A DNA stretch of 27,896 nucleotides from an uncultured Massilia sp. (GTDB taxonomy: Bacteria > Pseudomonadota > Gammaproteobacteria > Burkholderiales > Burkholderiaceae), in assembly GCA_946886065.1 (NCBI GenBank), contig CAMPHU010000038.1, forward strand, positions 1 to 27,896, in the 5' to 3' direction. This document shows, piece by piece, positions 18,206 to 25,771 of this stretch (position 1 is its first letter; every line of letters begins with the position of its first letter). The notes beneath the pieces were generated by a model, which was given only the letters and a program-made list of their open reading frames with translations, searched no databases and had not been told where the DNA came from. The translations under genes were made by a program, and so were the position numbers.

Positions 18206-18388
18206 TTACTCGTCGTTCTTGGTCTTCAGGACTTTGCGACCACGGTAGAAGCCGTTCGGGCTGATGTGGTGGCGCAGGTGGGTCTCGCCGGTGGTCGGCT
18301 CGACTGCCAGGTTCGGCGCGGTCAGGAAATCGTGCGAACGGTGCATGCCGCGCTTCGAAGGGGACTTCTTATTCTGTTGAACTGCCAT
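18206..18388 (-). CDS. rpmF: 50S ribosomal protein L32
   Basis: A 60-residue basic ribosomal protein beginning [20 protein letters not shown] and containing [19 protein letters not shown], which matches L32. It has no cysteines, so it is the zinc-independent form. AGGAG lies seven bases before the ATG. The yceD-rpmF-plsX-fab order is classical and links ribosome and lipid production. Confidence 0.98.
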   Translation of the reverse strand: MAVQQNKKSPSKRGMHRSHDFLTAPNLAVEPTTGETHLRHHISPNGFYRGRKVLKTKNDE

Positions 18389-18415
18389 GATGACTCCTAA
18401 TACATAAGTTCTAAA

Positions 18416-18424
18416 ATTCTAACA
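18416..18424 (-). promoter_or_regulatory. Candidate rpmF promoter (extended -10)
   Basis: The minus strand reads TGTTAGAAT, an extended -10 box, about 28 bases before the rpmF ATG, which implies a leader near 20 bases. The -35 region (TTATTT) is poor. It lies in the AT-richer 225-base gap after yceD, which also holds the direct repeat CTGCCTAC (18512-18519 and 18525-18532, plus strand). Confidence 0.4.
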
Positions 18425-18613
18425 CATTCGACTTGCAAATAACATGCGCATCGAGTATCCCACCGGCAATTCTTAGGAATAATTCTCCGTGAATGCCGAC
18501 ATGTTTTAACGCTGCCTACATCTACTGCCTACTGCCATACTCGACTGCTGCACGCGTTTGACACGTTCTTTCGTCGTACTGCTTTTCACTGCGGTACTAC
18601 TGATTCTGTACTA

Positions 18614-19111
18614 TTACTCAGACTTGAGATTCTTGAGGCCGGCGAACGGCGAAACCTTTTCGGTCTTCACGCTGTCCAGGAGCTTGGTGTCCGGGCAGAC
18701 ATCGTGTTTCGGTGCCTGCGGCAAGGCCAGCAGGGCTTCGTCTTCGAGCAGCTCGCGGATGTCGCAGGCGTGGCTGCCGACGATCACGTCGATGCTCTCG
18801 TCGTCGAGGATTTCCTCGATCTGGTCGGCTTCCTCGTCATCCTTGCCGAGCACCAGCATGGTGGACGAATCGACCTCATAACTAAAAGGCTGCAGGCAAC
18901 GCTGGCACACCAGCTGCACCGGACCAGCCACCGACAGGGTCATCGAGGGGTAGCCCTGGCGGGTCTGGCCTCCCTGGATGGCCCAGCGGATCTCGCCACT
19001 CTTGTCGGCGCAATCGGCTGCCAGACGGGGCATGTCCACCACGGGCGTCACGCCTTCGCGCTGCCCGTTATTCCGACAAAACTCAAAAGCGTCGATGACA
19101 AAAGCGCTCAT
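18614..19111 (-). CDS. yceD: YceD/DUF177 family protein
   Basis: A 165-residue protein of the DUF177 family, whose members have been linked to 23S rRNA accumulation. Features seen are the N-terminal MSAFVIDAFEFCRNNG, the paired cysteines VCQRCLQPFSYEVDSS, the acidic stretch GKDDEEADQIEEILDDESIDV, and the late segment DIRELLEDEALLALPQAPKH. The ATG at 19111 fits the family; the in-frame extension further upstream would place the start beyond the likely promoter. It is co-oriented with rpmF and divergent from maf, as in E. coli around yceF-yceD-rpmF. Confidence 0.9.
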   Translation of the reverse strand: MSAFVIDAFEFCRNNGQREGVTPVVDMPRLAADCADKSGEIRWAIQGGQTRQGYPSMTLSVAGPVQLVCQRCLQPFSYEVDSSTMLVLGKDDEEADQIEEILDDESIDVIVGSHACDIRELLEDEALLALPQAPKHDVCPDTKLLDSVKTEKVSPFAGLKNLKSE

Positions 19112-19137
19112 TTGGAAGGTTCCCCGGAAAACCTGCG

Positions 19138-19167
19138 ATAATAACAGGCTTCTCGCCGCAGAGTCAA
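19138..19167 (-). promoter_or_regulatory. Sigma-70-type promoter for yceD-rpmF
   Basis: On the minus strand TTGACT (19167-19162) is followed after 18 bases by TATTAT (19143-19138), about 27 bases before the yceD ATG. This is the best housekeeping promoter in the window. Confidence 0.55.
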
Positions 19168-19215
19168 AGACTTGCACAGTTTTTTGCCTCTTTCAGAGGC
19201 AGCTGTTGCGGCGAG
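19152..19215. repeat. Nested inverted repeats in the yceD/maf divergent region
   Basis: CTCGCCGCA (19152-19160) and TGCGGCGAG (19207-19215) are perfect inverted 9-mers. Between them sits a second perfect hairpin, GCCTCT/AGAGGC (19186-19200, 3-base loop). The outer left arm lies in the spacer of the yceD promoter, so the structure could be an operator or a cruciform. Confidence 0.6.
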
Positions 19216-19232
19216 CTCGGCATTCATCGGAT

Positions 19233-19261
19233 TTGCTTGCCGGGAACTAGCTATCTATCTG
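19233..19261 (+). promoter_or_regulatory. Possible maf promoter
   Basis: TTGCTT (19233-19238), a 17-base spacer and TATCTG (19256-19261) lie 33 bases before the maf ATG. Both boxes are imperfect. Confidence 0.3.
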
Positions 19262-19293
19262 TTTTACTTATGGTTTTCCCCGTCAAGGCCGAC

Positions 19294-19908
19294 ATGATAC
19301 CAAGTTCTGCGCCCGCGCGCCTCATTCTTGCTTCGAGCTCCGCCTACCGGCGCGAATTGCTGGGCCGCCTGGGCCTGTCCTTCGAGGCCATCGCGCCCCA
19401 CCTCGACGAAACGCCCCTGCCCGGCGAAGCGCCGCAGGAGACCGCCCTGCGCCTGGCGCGCGAGAAGGCGGCGGCCGTCGCGGCGCTGCATCCGGGGGCG
19501 CTGGTGATCGGCTCGGACCAGGTGGCGACCCTCGACGGACTGCAGATCGGCAAGCCGGGCGACCATGCGCGCGCCCTGGCCCAGCTGCAGCTGATGCGCG
19601 GCCGCCAGGTGGTGTTCCATACGGCGCTGTGCCTGTGGGATGGGCGCGTTGCCGATCCCGGCCAGGCGGCGCAGCTGGAGAATGTGCAGGTATTCGTCAG
19701 CTTCCGCGACCTGCCGGATGCCGAACTGGACGCCTACCTGCGCATCGAGCAGCCCTACGACTGCGCCGGCAGCGCCAAGAACGAAGGCCTGGGCATCGCC
19801 TTGCTCGAACGCATCGACTCCTCCGACCCGACCGCCCTCACCGGCCTGCCGCTGATCGCCCTGACCGGCATGCTGCGCCGTGCCGGCGTGCGTTTCTTCG
19901 GCACCTGA
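19294..19908 (+). CDS. maf: Maf/YceF-type nucleotide pyrophosphatase
   Basis: Maf proteins hydrolyse non-canonical or modified NTPs; the YceF subgroup prefers m7GTP. The 204-residue product has the N-terminal motif RLILASSSAYRRELLGRLGL, the DETP segment, the catalytic SDQVA region, QLMRGRQVVFHTALCL and YDCAGSAKNEGLG. The ATG at 19294 has AAGG at a good distance, so I reject the longer in-frame starts at 19237 (TTG) and 19270. Its position beside yceD-rpmF-plsX supports YceF rather than Maf/YhdE. It is one of only two plus-strand genes and probably forms an operon with the methyltransferase. Confidence 0.93.
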   Translation: MIPSSAPARLILASSSAYRRELLGRLGLSFEAIAPHLDETPLPGEAPQETALRLAREKAAAVAALHPGALVIGSDQVATLDGLQIGKPGDHARALAQLQLMRGRQVVFHTALCLWDGRVADPGQAAQLENVQVFVSFRDLPDAELDAYLRIEQPYDCAGSAKNEGLGIALLERIDSSDPTALTGLPLIALTGMLRRAGVRFFGT

Positions 19909-19928
19909 CCTCTCTCTATGGTGTATTT

Positions 19929-20678
19929 ATGGCTGGCACGCTTTTTCTGATTCCTAATACCCTCGGCCCGGTCGACGCCGCTCCCGGCGCCTTGTCCGCC
20001 CTGCTTCCGACCCAGGTCCAGGCTCTCACGTCCAGGCTCGACTATTTCGTGGCGGAGAACGCCAAGACGGCGCGCGCCTTCCTCAAGCTGGTGGCGATCG
20101 ATCATCCGCTCGCCAGGCCGCTGCAGGAAATCCAGATCGCGGAGCTGAACGTGAATACGCCTGCGCAGGCCCTGACCCGGTTGCTGGCGCCGCTGCTGGC
20201 GGGGCGCGACGCAGGGCTGGTGTCGGAAGCCGGGGTGCCGGCGGTGGCCGATCCGGGCGCGGACCTGGTGCGCCTGGCGCATCAGCACGGGATTCCGGTA
20301 CGGCCGCTGGTCGGGCCGTCCTCGCTGCTGCTGGCGGTGATGGCAAGCGGACTGAACGGGCAGAGTTTCGCATTCAACGGCTATCTGCCGACCGATGCCG
20401 CACAGCGGACCAGGCGGATCCAGCAGCTGGAGCAGCGCTCGCGCAGCGAGCAGCAGACGCAGTTGTTTATCGAGACGCCTTACCGCAACGGGCAGATGCT
20501 GGAAGCGCTGGTGGCGGCGTGCCAGCCGGGGACGCTCATTTGCGTGGCGACCGATCTGAGCCTGGCGAGCGAGTCGGTGAAGACGCTGACGGCGGCGAAG
20601 TGGAAGGCGCAGCTAGCGAGTGGGAAGGCGCTGGAGTTCCATAAGAAGCCGACGGTGTTTTTGCTGTTGGGGCAATGA
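19929..20678 (+). CDS. RsmI-like SAM-dependent methyltransferase
   Basis: A 249-residue protein of the tetrapyrrole methylase fold, COG0313 (RsmI-like) group. The clearest signature is VSEAGVPAVADPGADLV, followed by VRPLVGPSSLLLAVMASGLNGQSFAFNGYLP and FIETPYRN, which match the RsmI core. The N-terminal strand GTLFLIPNTLG replaces the usual VATPIGN, and FVAENAKTARAFLK replaces the usual acidic AEDTR motif. It is shorter than RsmI (about 286) and stops at the core, EFHKKPTVFLLLG. So it may not be the 16S C1402 enzyme; the target is unknown. It follows maf by 20 bases without a strong Shine-Dalgarno and runs into the converging HDOD gene. Confidence 0.85.
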   Translation: MAGTLFLIPNTLGPVDAAPGALSALLPTQVQALTSRLDYFVAENAKTARAFLKLVAIDHPLARPLQEIQIAELNVNTPAQALTRLLAPLLAGRDAGLVSEAGVPAVADPGADLVRLAHQHGIPVRPLVGPSSLLLAVMASGLNGQSFAFNGYLPTDAAQRTRRIQQLEQRSRSEQQTQLFIETPYRNGQMLEALVAACQPGTLICVATDLSLASESVKTLTAAKWKAQLASGKALEFHKKPTVFLLLGQ

Positions 20679-20712
20679 CGGGGCTGGTGGCTGCGGAGCG
20701 AACCGTTAACGA

Positions 20713-21978
20713 CTAGTGCACCTCGTGCGTCATCTCCCGCACCCAGTTGAACGCCGCCAGCTCGATCTCCCGAATCTCGGTCACCGTCAAGCCCACCCTC
20801 CTGAGCGCCGCCGCCAGCTTGCGCCCGCAATCGGCCGCCTCCAGCAATTCGGCCACCCGCAGCATGGTCCCGAAATCCCCTCCCCGGTCCAGCAGCGCCG
20901 CGCGCACGTCGTCGGCCACCTCGACGTTGTCGAGGATATCCGCCATCGGCACCGAGAACAGCGCATCCGCCAGCGACATGATGCCCACCGTGAACGCCCG
21001 GTCCGCGCTGGCCGTATCGCCCGGCCGCACGTGCAGGGTCATCATCTCCAGCAGCTTGCCGCGCGTGGTGGCCAGTTGCAGCAGGGGCGAATCGAGGTCC
21101 ACCTGCCCGGCCGAGGTATACACCAGAATCTGCAGCCAGCGCGACAACTGGCGCCGCCCCAGCTGGCTGAGCGCCTGCGACAGCGATTCGATCTGCGGCC
21201 CCGGCGCCGCGCGGCTGTTCACCAGGCGCAGCAGGTTCAGGCTGATCAGGGCGTCGCGCTTGACCGCGGTTTCGATCGCCTGGCTGTCGGCATTGGAATT
21301 GACCAGCTCCAGCAGGCGCAGGATGCCCATTTCCGAGGGCGTGATCTTCTTCCCGGTCAGGATCACCGGACGCGCAAAGTAATAGCCCTGGAAGTATTCG
21401 AACCCGAGCTCCATGCACAGGCGGAATTCGTCGAGGGTCTCGACCTTTTCCGCCAGCAGCTTCTTGCCGGTGTTCTTGAGCGAATCCGCAAGGCGCGCCA
21501 GTTCTTCGGGCTGGAGGCCCTTGACGTCGACCTTGATCACGTCGACCAGCTCGACCAGCTTGTCGAGTTCGGCCGAATGCTCGACCACGTCGTCGACCGC
21601 GAATTTGAAACCCAGCTCCTTCAGCTCGGCGACACGCGCCAGCAGCTGCTCGGTGGGCTGGACCGTTTCGAGAATCTCGAGAATCACCTTGTGGGCCGGC
21701 AGGAAGCGCACGAAATCGCTCATCAGCACCACTTCGTCGACGTTGACGAAGGCCAGCTGCTCGCCCACCACCTGCTCCATGCCGAGCTGGGAAGCGTGCG
21801 AGATCACGGCGGCCGTCGCCGCGGCGCCATCGGTCAGCTTGGCGTCGTCGTCCTCGCCGGCCGCGCGGAACAGCAGTTCGAAGGCGACCAGGTGCTGGTC
21901 GCGGCCGAGAATCGGCTGGCGGGCGAGGAAGAAATCGTTGGACGGCACGGATACCGCTGCCGTCGGATCGGCATGCAT
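20713..21978 (-). CDS. Degenerate-EAL plus HDOD signalling protein
   Basis: A 421-residue cytoplasmic protein of the YuxH type. The N-terminal half (about 14-205) is an EAL-like domain (FFLARQPILGRDQHLVAFELLFR) in which the EAL triplet is ELL; VIKVDVKGL and LLAEKVET keep the fold. Loss of the signature suggests it does not cleave c-di-GMP. The C-terminal half (about 210-400) is an HDOD domain (LRLLELVNSNADSQAIETAVKRDALISLNLLRLVNS...LSQLGRRQLSRWLQIL). The ATG at 21978 is preceded by AGGAG six bases away, so the longer reading from 22029 is rejected. Proteins of this kind act by protein-protein contact in motility, biofilm or stress control; the partner here is unknown. Confidence 0.9.
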   Translation of the reverse strand: MHADPTAAVSVPSNDFFLARQPILGRDQHLVAFELLFRAAGEDDDAKLTDGAAATAAVISHASQLGMEQVVGEQLAFVNVDEVVLMSDFVRFLPAHKVILEILETVQPTEQLLARVAELKELGFKFAVDDVVEHSAELDKLVELVDVIKVDVKGLQPEELARLADSLKNTGKKLLAEKVETLDEFRLCMELGFEYFQGYYFARPVILTGKKITPSEMGILRLLELVNSNADSQAIETAVKRDALISLNLLRLVNSRAAPGPQIESLSQALSQLGRRQLSRWLQILVYTSAGQVDLDSPLLQLATTRGKLLEMMTLHVRPGDTASADRAFTVGIMSLADALFSVPMADILDNVEVADDVRAALLDRGGDFGTMLRVAELLEAADCGRKLAAALRRVGLTVTEIREIELAAFNWVREMTHEVH

Positions 21979-22015
21979 CAAATACTCCTGGGTAACACTG
22001 GGTGACCCATGCAAC

Positions 22016-22052
22016 GCGACGCGTCGCATGGGGCGGAAGTCAGCCTCCGCCC
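22016..22052. repeat. Palindrome and hairpin upstream of the EAL-HDOD gene
   Basis: A perfect 12-base palindrome GCGACGCGTCGC (22016-22027) is followed by a 7-base inverted repeat GGGCGGA/TCCGCCC (22031-22052). Both lie between a possible -10 box and the start codon, so they fall in the mRNA leader. Confidence 0.5.
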
Positions 22053-22058
22053 ATCTTG

Positions 22059-22064
22059 ACTATA
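22059..22064 (-). promoter_or_regulatory. Possible -10 box for the EAL-HDOD gene
   Basis: TATAGT on the minus strand, about 80 bases before the ATG. No good -35 is seen at 16-18 bases, so this is weak. Confidence 0.25.
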
Positions 22065-22114
22065 CTACAAAAGCCCTGGCGTTAGCATTTCGACATCGTA
22101 TCAAGATGTTACCG

Positions 22115-23293
22115 TTAACTCCGGCCGCCCGAACGGGGGCCTTTGCGCGGTCCCGCAGCGCGCGGCGCATCGCTGCGCGGCGTACGCGGGGCGGCGCCCT
22201 GCGGACGGCGCCCTTCCGCCGCCTTGGCGGGAGCGGCGCGCTCGCCAGGGGCCGCCGTGCGCGGCGGGCGGGCCGCGCCCTCCTCGCGTCCCGGCATGCT
22301 CTGGCCCGGCAGGCGCAGGCTGCCCTTGCCGGACAGCGGGCTGGCGCGGCGCGCATTGCCCACCGGGGCGCGCGGCGCATCGCCCGCCAGGCGGCCGGCG
22401 GCAGCGCCGGTCACCTGGGTGCCCTTCTCGATCGTGAAGCGGGCGCCGGCATCCTTGCCCAGCACGCGCACCAGGTAAGGCATCACCTCGCGCAGCATCG
22501 GCTCCAGCGTGTAGGGCGGATTCAGGATGAACATGCCGCTGCTGTGCAGGCCGGTGCCGTCCGGGGTCGGGGTGCGGGTGGTCAGGGTGACGTTCAGCCA
22601 TTCCTTGGCCGGCAGGCGCTTGAGGCGGTCGGCGAACTGGCGCGACTCCATGCGCTGCAGCACCGGATACCAGATCGCGAAGATACCGCTCGGGAACTTG
22701 GCCAGCGCTTCATCGAGCGCGTCGCGCACCCGGCGGTAATCGTCCTTGATCTCGTAGGGCGGGTCGATCAGCACCAGCGCGCGGCGCGACGGGGGCGGCA
22801 GCAGCGCTTTCAGGCTGTTGAAGCCGTCTCCGTGCTCGATGATCACGCGCCGGCCGCGCGCGCGCTCGCCCTGCTCCGCCTTGTGCGCTTCCAGGCGGCG
22901 GAAGTTCTCGCTCAGGATCCTGTGGTCGGACGGGTGCAGCTCGAACAGGCGCAGGCGGTCCTGCTCGCGCGCCACCTGCTCGGCCACATAGGGCGAGCCC
23001 GGGTAGTAGCGCATCTTGCCGCTCGGGTTCATGCCCTTCACCAGGTCGAGGTAGGCCGCCAGCGGGGCCGGCACGTCGGTGCAGGACCACAGCGGGCCGA
23101 TGCCGGTCTCGTATTCGCCGCTCTTGGTGGCTTGCGCGCTGTCGAGCGCATAGACGCCGGCGCCCGAATGGGTGTCGATATACGTGTAGGCGGCGTCCTT
23201 CTGGTTCATGTACAGGTGCAGCTGGACCTGGACGAAATGCTTCAGGACGTCGGCATGGTTGCCCGCATGGAAGGCGTGGCGGTAGCTCAGCAT
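22115..23293 (-). CDS. rlmJ: 23S rRNA (adenine2030-N6)-methyltransferase RlmJ with long tail
   Basis: RlmJ methylates A2030 of 23S rRNA. The first 295 or so residues match the family: MLSYRHAFHAGNHADVLKH at the start, the catalytic motif DPPY (177-180) in ALVLIDPPYEIKDDY, and FILNPPYTLEPMLREVMPYL. The remaining 95-100 residues are a low-complexity Arg/Ala/Pro/Gly-rich tail (for example PRTPRSDAPRAAGPRKGPRS) absent from the roughly 280-residue E. coli enzyme. The tail is strongly basic and probably disordered, perhaps helping to bind RNA. GAGGA lies about 10 bases before the ATG. Confidence 0.93.
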   Translation of the reverse strand: MLSYRHAFHAGNHADVLKHFVQVQLHLYMNQKDAAYTYIDTHSGAGVYALDSAQATKSGEYETGIGPLWSCTDVPAPLAAYLDLVKGMNPSGKMRYYPGSPYVAEQVAREQDRLRLFELHPSDHRILSENFRRLEAHKAEQGERARGRRVIIEHGDGFNSLKALLPPPSRRALVLIDPPYEIKDDYRRVRDALDEALAKFPSGIFAIWYPVLQRMESRQFADRLKRLPAKEWLNVTLTTRTPTPDGTGLHSSGMFILNPPYTLEPMLREVMPYLVRVLGKDAGARFTIEKGTQVTGAAAGRLAGDAPRAPVGNARRASPLSGKGSLRLPGQSMPGREEGAARPPRTAAPGERAAPAKAAEGRRPQGAAPRTPRSDAPRAAGPRKGPRSGGRS

Positions 23294-23407
23294 GGGCTGG
23301 AATTCCTCGAGAAAATGGTTGCCGCATTAACGATGGCGGCGCAATGGGCGCCATTATCCACTACAAACGGGGTGGGCACGAAAATGGATGAGCTGCGGAC
23401 AAATAGA

Positions 23408-23434
23408 AAGGCCGCGGCAGTGGGCCGCGGCCTT
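23408..23434 (-). terminator. Terminator of the LpoB-like operon
   Basis: AAGGCCGCGGC pairs perfectly with GCCGCGGCCUU around a 5-base loop, followed by a U-rich run, 28 bases after the last gene of the operon. It is a standard intrinsic terminator. Confidence 0.85.
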
Positions 23435-23462
23435 GTGCTTCCCCGAGGGAAAGCGGTCCTTT

Positions 23463-24164
23463 TTAAGCGACCGGGTAATGCATCAGGCGGCGCACCAGCG
23501 AACGCACGGCGCGATCGATCGCAGCCTGGTTGCCCAGGTTGTCCACCGGCAGGCGCACGTTGGCGGTCAGGTCGCCGTTGTGGATGTCCTTGAGGACGCC
23601 CACCAGCTCCCACTGGCCGTTCAGCACCAGCAGTTCGACTTCGAACACGAAGCGCGCCGAGCCCTTGAGCGAGGCGTACTCGATGTCGCCGCCGCGGCCG
23701 CTGGCCGATTGCTTGCGGTGCAGGATCTTGCCGTCCAGCACGCGCAGGCTCTGGCGCTTGAGTTCCGCCTCCAGCGCGTTCTGGAACAGCTGGGCGAACT
23801 GCGACACCGGGCGCGCGGCCTGGGCCGTGTTGCGCTCGAAGCCGACGGTCAGCTTGCGGTTCTCTTCCTTGCCCTGGGCCTTGGTGGTTTCTTCGACCAG
23901 CAGGCGCTCACGGCCCTGCCAGCCCGGCGGCAGCTGTTCCAGCTTGCGGTCGAAATAGACCACCATGGCCGGACGGCGCTGGCCGACATACCACTGCTGG
24001 AAACTGCCGGCGCCCGGGGTGTCGGCGATCACGGCGGTTTCGGCCGGATCGGTATAGCCCTGCACGGCCGCGTTCGACGGCGCCAGCGCGTTCGGCGCGG
24101 TCAGGTTCTGCGCGCCGGCGCCGGCGGCGATGGCGAGCAGCGCGGCAAACATCAGACGGCGCAT
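23463..24164 (-). CDS. Secreted protein of unknown function
   Basis: I do not recognise this 233-residue protein. It begins with a signal peptide (MRRLMFAALLAIAAGAGAQ, cleaved near residue 19) without a lipobox, then an Ala/Asn-rich linker (NLTAPNALAPSNAAVQGYTD). A mixed alpha/beta domain follows, including FAQLFQNALEAELKRQSLRVLDG and SARFVFEVELLVLNGQWELVGVL. This looks remotely like the nucleotide-free Rossmann-type fold of LpoB/CsgG proteins, but that is only an impression. The ATG overlaps the previous stop by one base, so it is the last gene of the envelope operon. It probably acts in the periplasm together with the LpoB-like protein. Confidence 0.75.
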   Translation of the reverse strand: MRRLMFAALLAIAAGAGAQNLTAPNALAPSNAAVQGYTDPAETAVIADTPGAGSFQQWYVGQRRPAMVVYFDRKLEQLPPGWQGRERLLVEETTKAQGKEENRKLTVGFERNTAQAARPVSQFAQLFQNALEAELKRQSLRVLDGKILHRKQSASGRGGDIEYASLKGSARFVFEVELLVLNGQWELVGVLKDIHNGDLTANVRLPVDNLGNQAAIDRAVRSLVRRLMHYPVA

Positions 24165-24613
24165 CAGCGGGCCTCCCGCACTTCGACGTAGTAGTGCGCA
24201 ACCTGGGCGGCGCCGATCGACGACTCCTGGTAGCTGCCGATGCCGTTGCCGTCCAGGTGGACGCGGGTCCAGGCCGACGGCTTCTCGGTCGGCGCGAAGC
24301 CGTTGTCGAAGAAGCTGGTGCGCGCTTCGATGACTTGCGGGTAGTCGGTGCGGTTGCGGATCTGGACGATCACGTTCAGGGTGCCGGTCGGGTTGCGGCG
24401 CGCGCCCTGGCGTTCGATCGCGATCTTGCCGTTCTTGGTGTTCTGCAGGACCTTGTCGATGATGACGACTTGGTCGTACATCACGGTCGCGGTCGGCGCC
24501 ATGGCGTCGTTGACGCGCGCGCCCAGCTGGGCGCCTTCCGGCGACACGGTCGGGCAGCCCGTCAGGAGCAGTGCGGCCATGCCGGCTGCGGCGATATGGA
24601 GGGTGTTTTTCAT
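24164..24613 (-). CDS. YcfL-like (DUF1425) lipoprotein
   Basis: A 149-residue lipoprotein with signal peptide and lipobox LLLTGC (Cys20). The C-terminal half (GTLNVIVQIRNRTDYPQVIEARTSFFDNG...HLDGNGIGSYQESS) is an immunoglobulin-like beta domain as in E. coli YcfL, which is encoded next to lpoB there. The insert at about 26-70 (ATVMYDQVVIIDKVLQNTKNGKIAIE) is extra. Asp at +2 after Cys is absent (Pro is found), so outer-membrane sorting is likely. It directly abuts the COG3014-like gene (stop and ATG adjacent). Confidence 0.75.
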   Translation of the reverse strand: MKNTLHIAAAGMAALLLTGCPTVSPEGAQLGARVNDAMAPTATVMYDQVVIIDKVLQNTKNGKIAIERQGARRNPTGTLNVIVQIRNRTDYPQVIEARTSFFDNGFAPTEKPSAWTRVHLDGNGIGSYQESSIGAAQVAHYYVEVREAR

Positions 24614-25771
24614 TTAATGATTCCTAGTCTTGATCCAGACCACGCCATTGCCCTTCTTGTCGATCCATTTCTGGATGCGCAGGGTGTCGGCGGGGACTTG
24701 CTGGCCGTTCTCGTCGAACAGCTTGATGCTCACGTTCTCCGGCAGGCCCTGGTGCTGCACGGCGCCGATGTGCAGCGTTTCCGGCAGGTTGTTCCAGTAG
24801 CGCACGTCGGCACGCGGCTTGACATTGACCGCCACCAGCGAGGCGATCGCGCCCACTGCCGCGACCGCGCCCAGCGCACGGCCACCGCCGCCGCCATTGG
24901 CTGCCGCGATGACGCTGCCTTCCGAAGCGATGGCGCCGAAGGTCTCGCCGATCGCGCTGGCGGTGTTCTGGAACGCTACCTTGCCTTCGATCAGGCGGTC
25001 GACCGGACGCCCGCCGCGGGTGCTGGCCTGGAAGAACACGTCTTCGGCCAGGGCCACTTGCTGCGGCTTGCCGTCGAATTCGATCTTGAGGCTGCGTTCC
25101 GGCATGCGCTTGGCCTTGCGGTACACGATCTCGTGGTTGCCGATGCCGTCGCCCACCTTGCGCGGTGCGCCGCCGAGTTCGGCGACCACCAGAAGGTTGG
25201 CGCCGGCGGCCGGCGCGGTGAACTGCGGACGCAGGCGCGCCACTTCGGCATAGGTATCCTTGGCCATGCCGGCTTCGCCGTTGGCCTGGCTGCTCCAGCC
25301 TTCCAGGATCATCAGTGCCGCGAAGTCGCTGCGGTGCTGCTGTTCCTCGGCGAAGGCATCCTGCAGGATGCCGCCGCGGAAGGATGCGCGCGCGTTCTCG
25401 TAGTCGCCCTCGGCCAGGTACAGCAGGCCGCGGTAATAGTAGGCCATGGCGCGCTCGTAGGGTTCGCCCTTGTAGTCCTTGGCGCCCTCTTCGTACCACA
25501 GCGAGCGCGCCTTGGCGGCGTTCTCGGTGTTGGCGAACATGCCTTCGATGCTCGCCAGCGCGCCGTCGAACAGCCCGTTCGCTTCCGCGGTCCTGCCCTC
25601 GGCCATGGCGGCCACGCCGGCCTGCAGGGTGTGCAGGGTCGCGTCCTTGGCCGGCGCGCTTTTCAGGCGCGCCGCCTCGGCCGCGTAGTCGGCCTGGGCC
25701 ACGCCCGGCGCACCGAGCGCCAGGGCGAGGGCCAGCACGATACCGCTGCGCTTAGCGGTACAGGACGTCAT
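24614..25771 (-). CDS. COG3014-like periplasmic repeat protein
   Basis: A 385-residue exported protein of unknown biochemical role. A signal peptide (about 8-27, SGIVLALALALGAPGVAQA) is followed by TPR-like helical repeats (ATLHTLQAGVAAMAEGRTAEANGLFDGAL, RAMAYYYRGLLYLAEGDYENARASFR). A beta-rich domain comes next, then a Gly/Ala-rich hydrophobic stretch near 290-318 (NGGGGGRALGAVAAVGAIASL) and a C-terminal domain. Such proteins are neighbours of lpoB and ycfL homologues in other proteobacteria, which supports a shared envelope role. The ATG lies inside the last codons of the LpoB-like gene (20-base overlap); a GTG a few codons later is an alternative. Confidence 0.8.
   Translation of the reverse strand: MTSCTAKRSGIVLALALALGAPGVAQADYAAEAARLKSAPAKDATLHTLQAGVAAMAEGRTAEANGLFDGALASIEGMFANTENAAKARSLWYEEGAKDYKGEPYERAMAYYYRGLLYLAEGDYENARASFRGGILQDAFAEEQQHRSDFAALMILEGWSSQANGEAGMAKDTYAEVARLRPQFTAPAAGANLLVVAELGGAPRKVGDGIGNHEIVYRKAKRMPERSLKIEFDGKPQQVALAEDVFFQASTRGGRPVDRLIEGKVAFQNTASAIGETFGAIASEGSVIAAANGGGGGRALGAVAAVGAIASLVAVNVKPRADVRYWNNLPETLHIGAVQHQGLPENVSIKLFDENGQQVPADTLRIQKWIDKKGNGVVWIKTRNH

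Noticed and set aside
18512..18532. CTGCCTAC direct repeats as a CRISPR or array
   Set aside because: Only two copies of eight bases with no spacers.
18559..18585. TTGACA on the plus strand as a promoter
   Set aside because: No -10 box at 16-18 bases and no plus-strand gene follows.
21413..23593. 726-codon plus-strand open frame
   Set aside because: It crosses the antisense of the EAL-HDOD gene, the intergenic region and rlmJ; low-complexity Arg/Ser and Ala/His runs, no domain.
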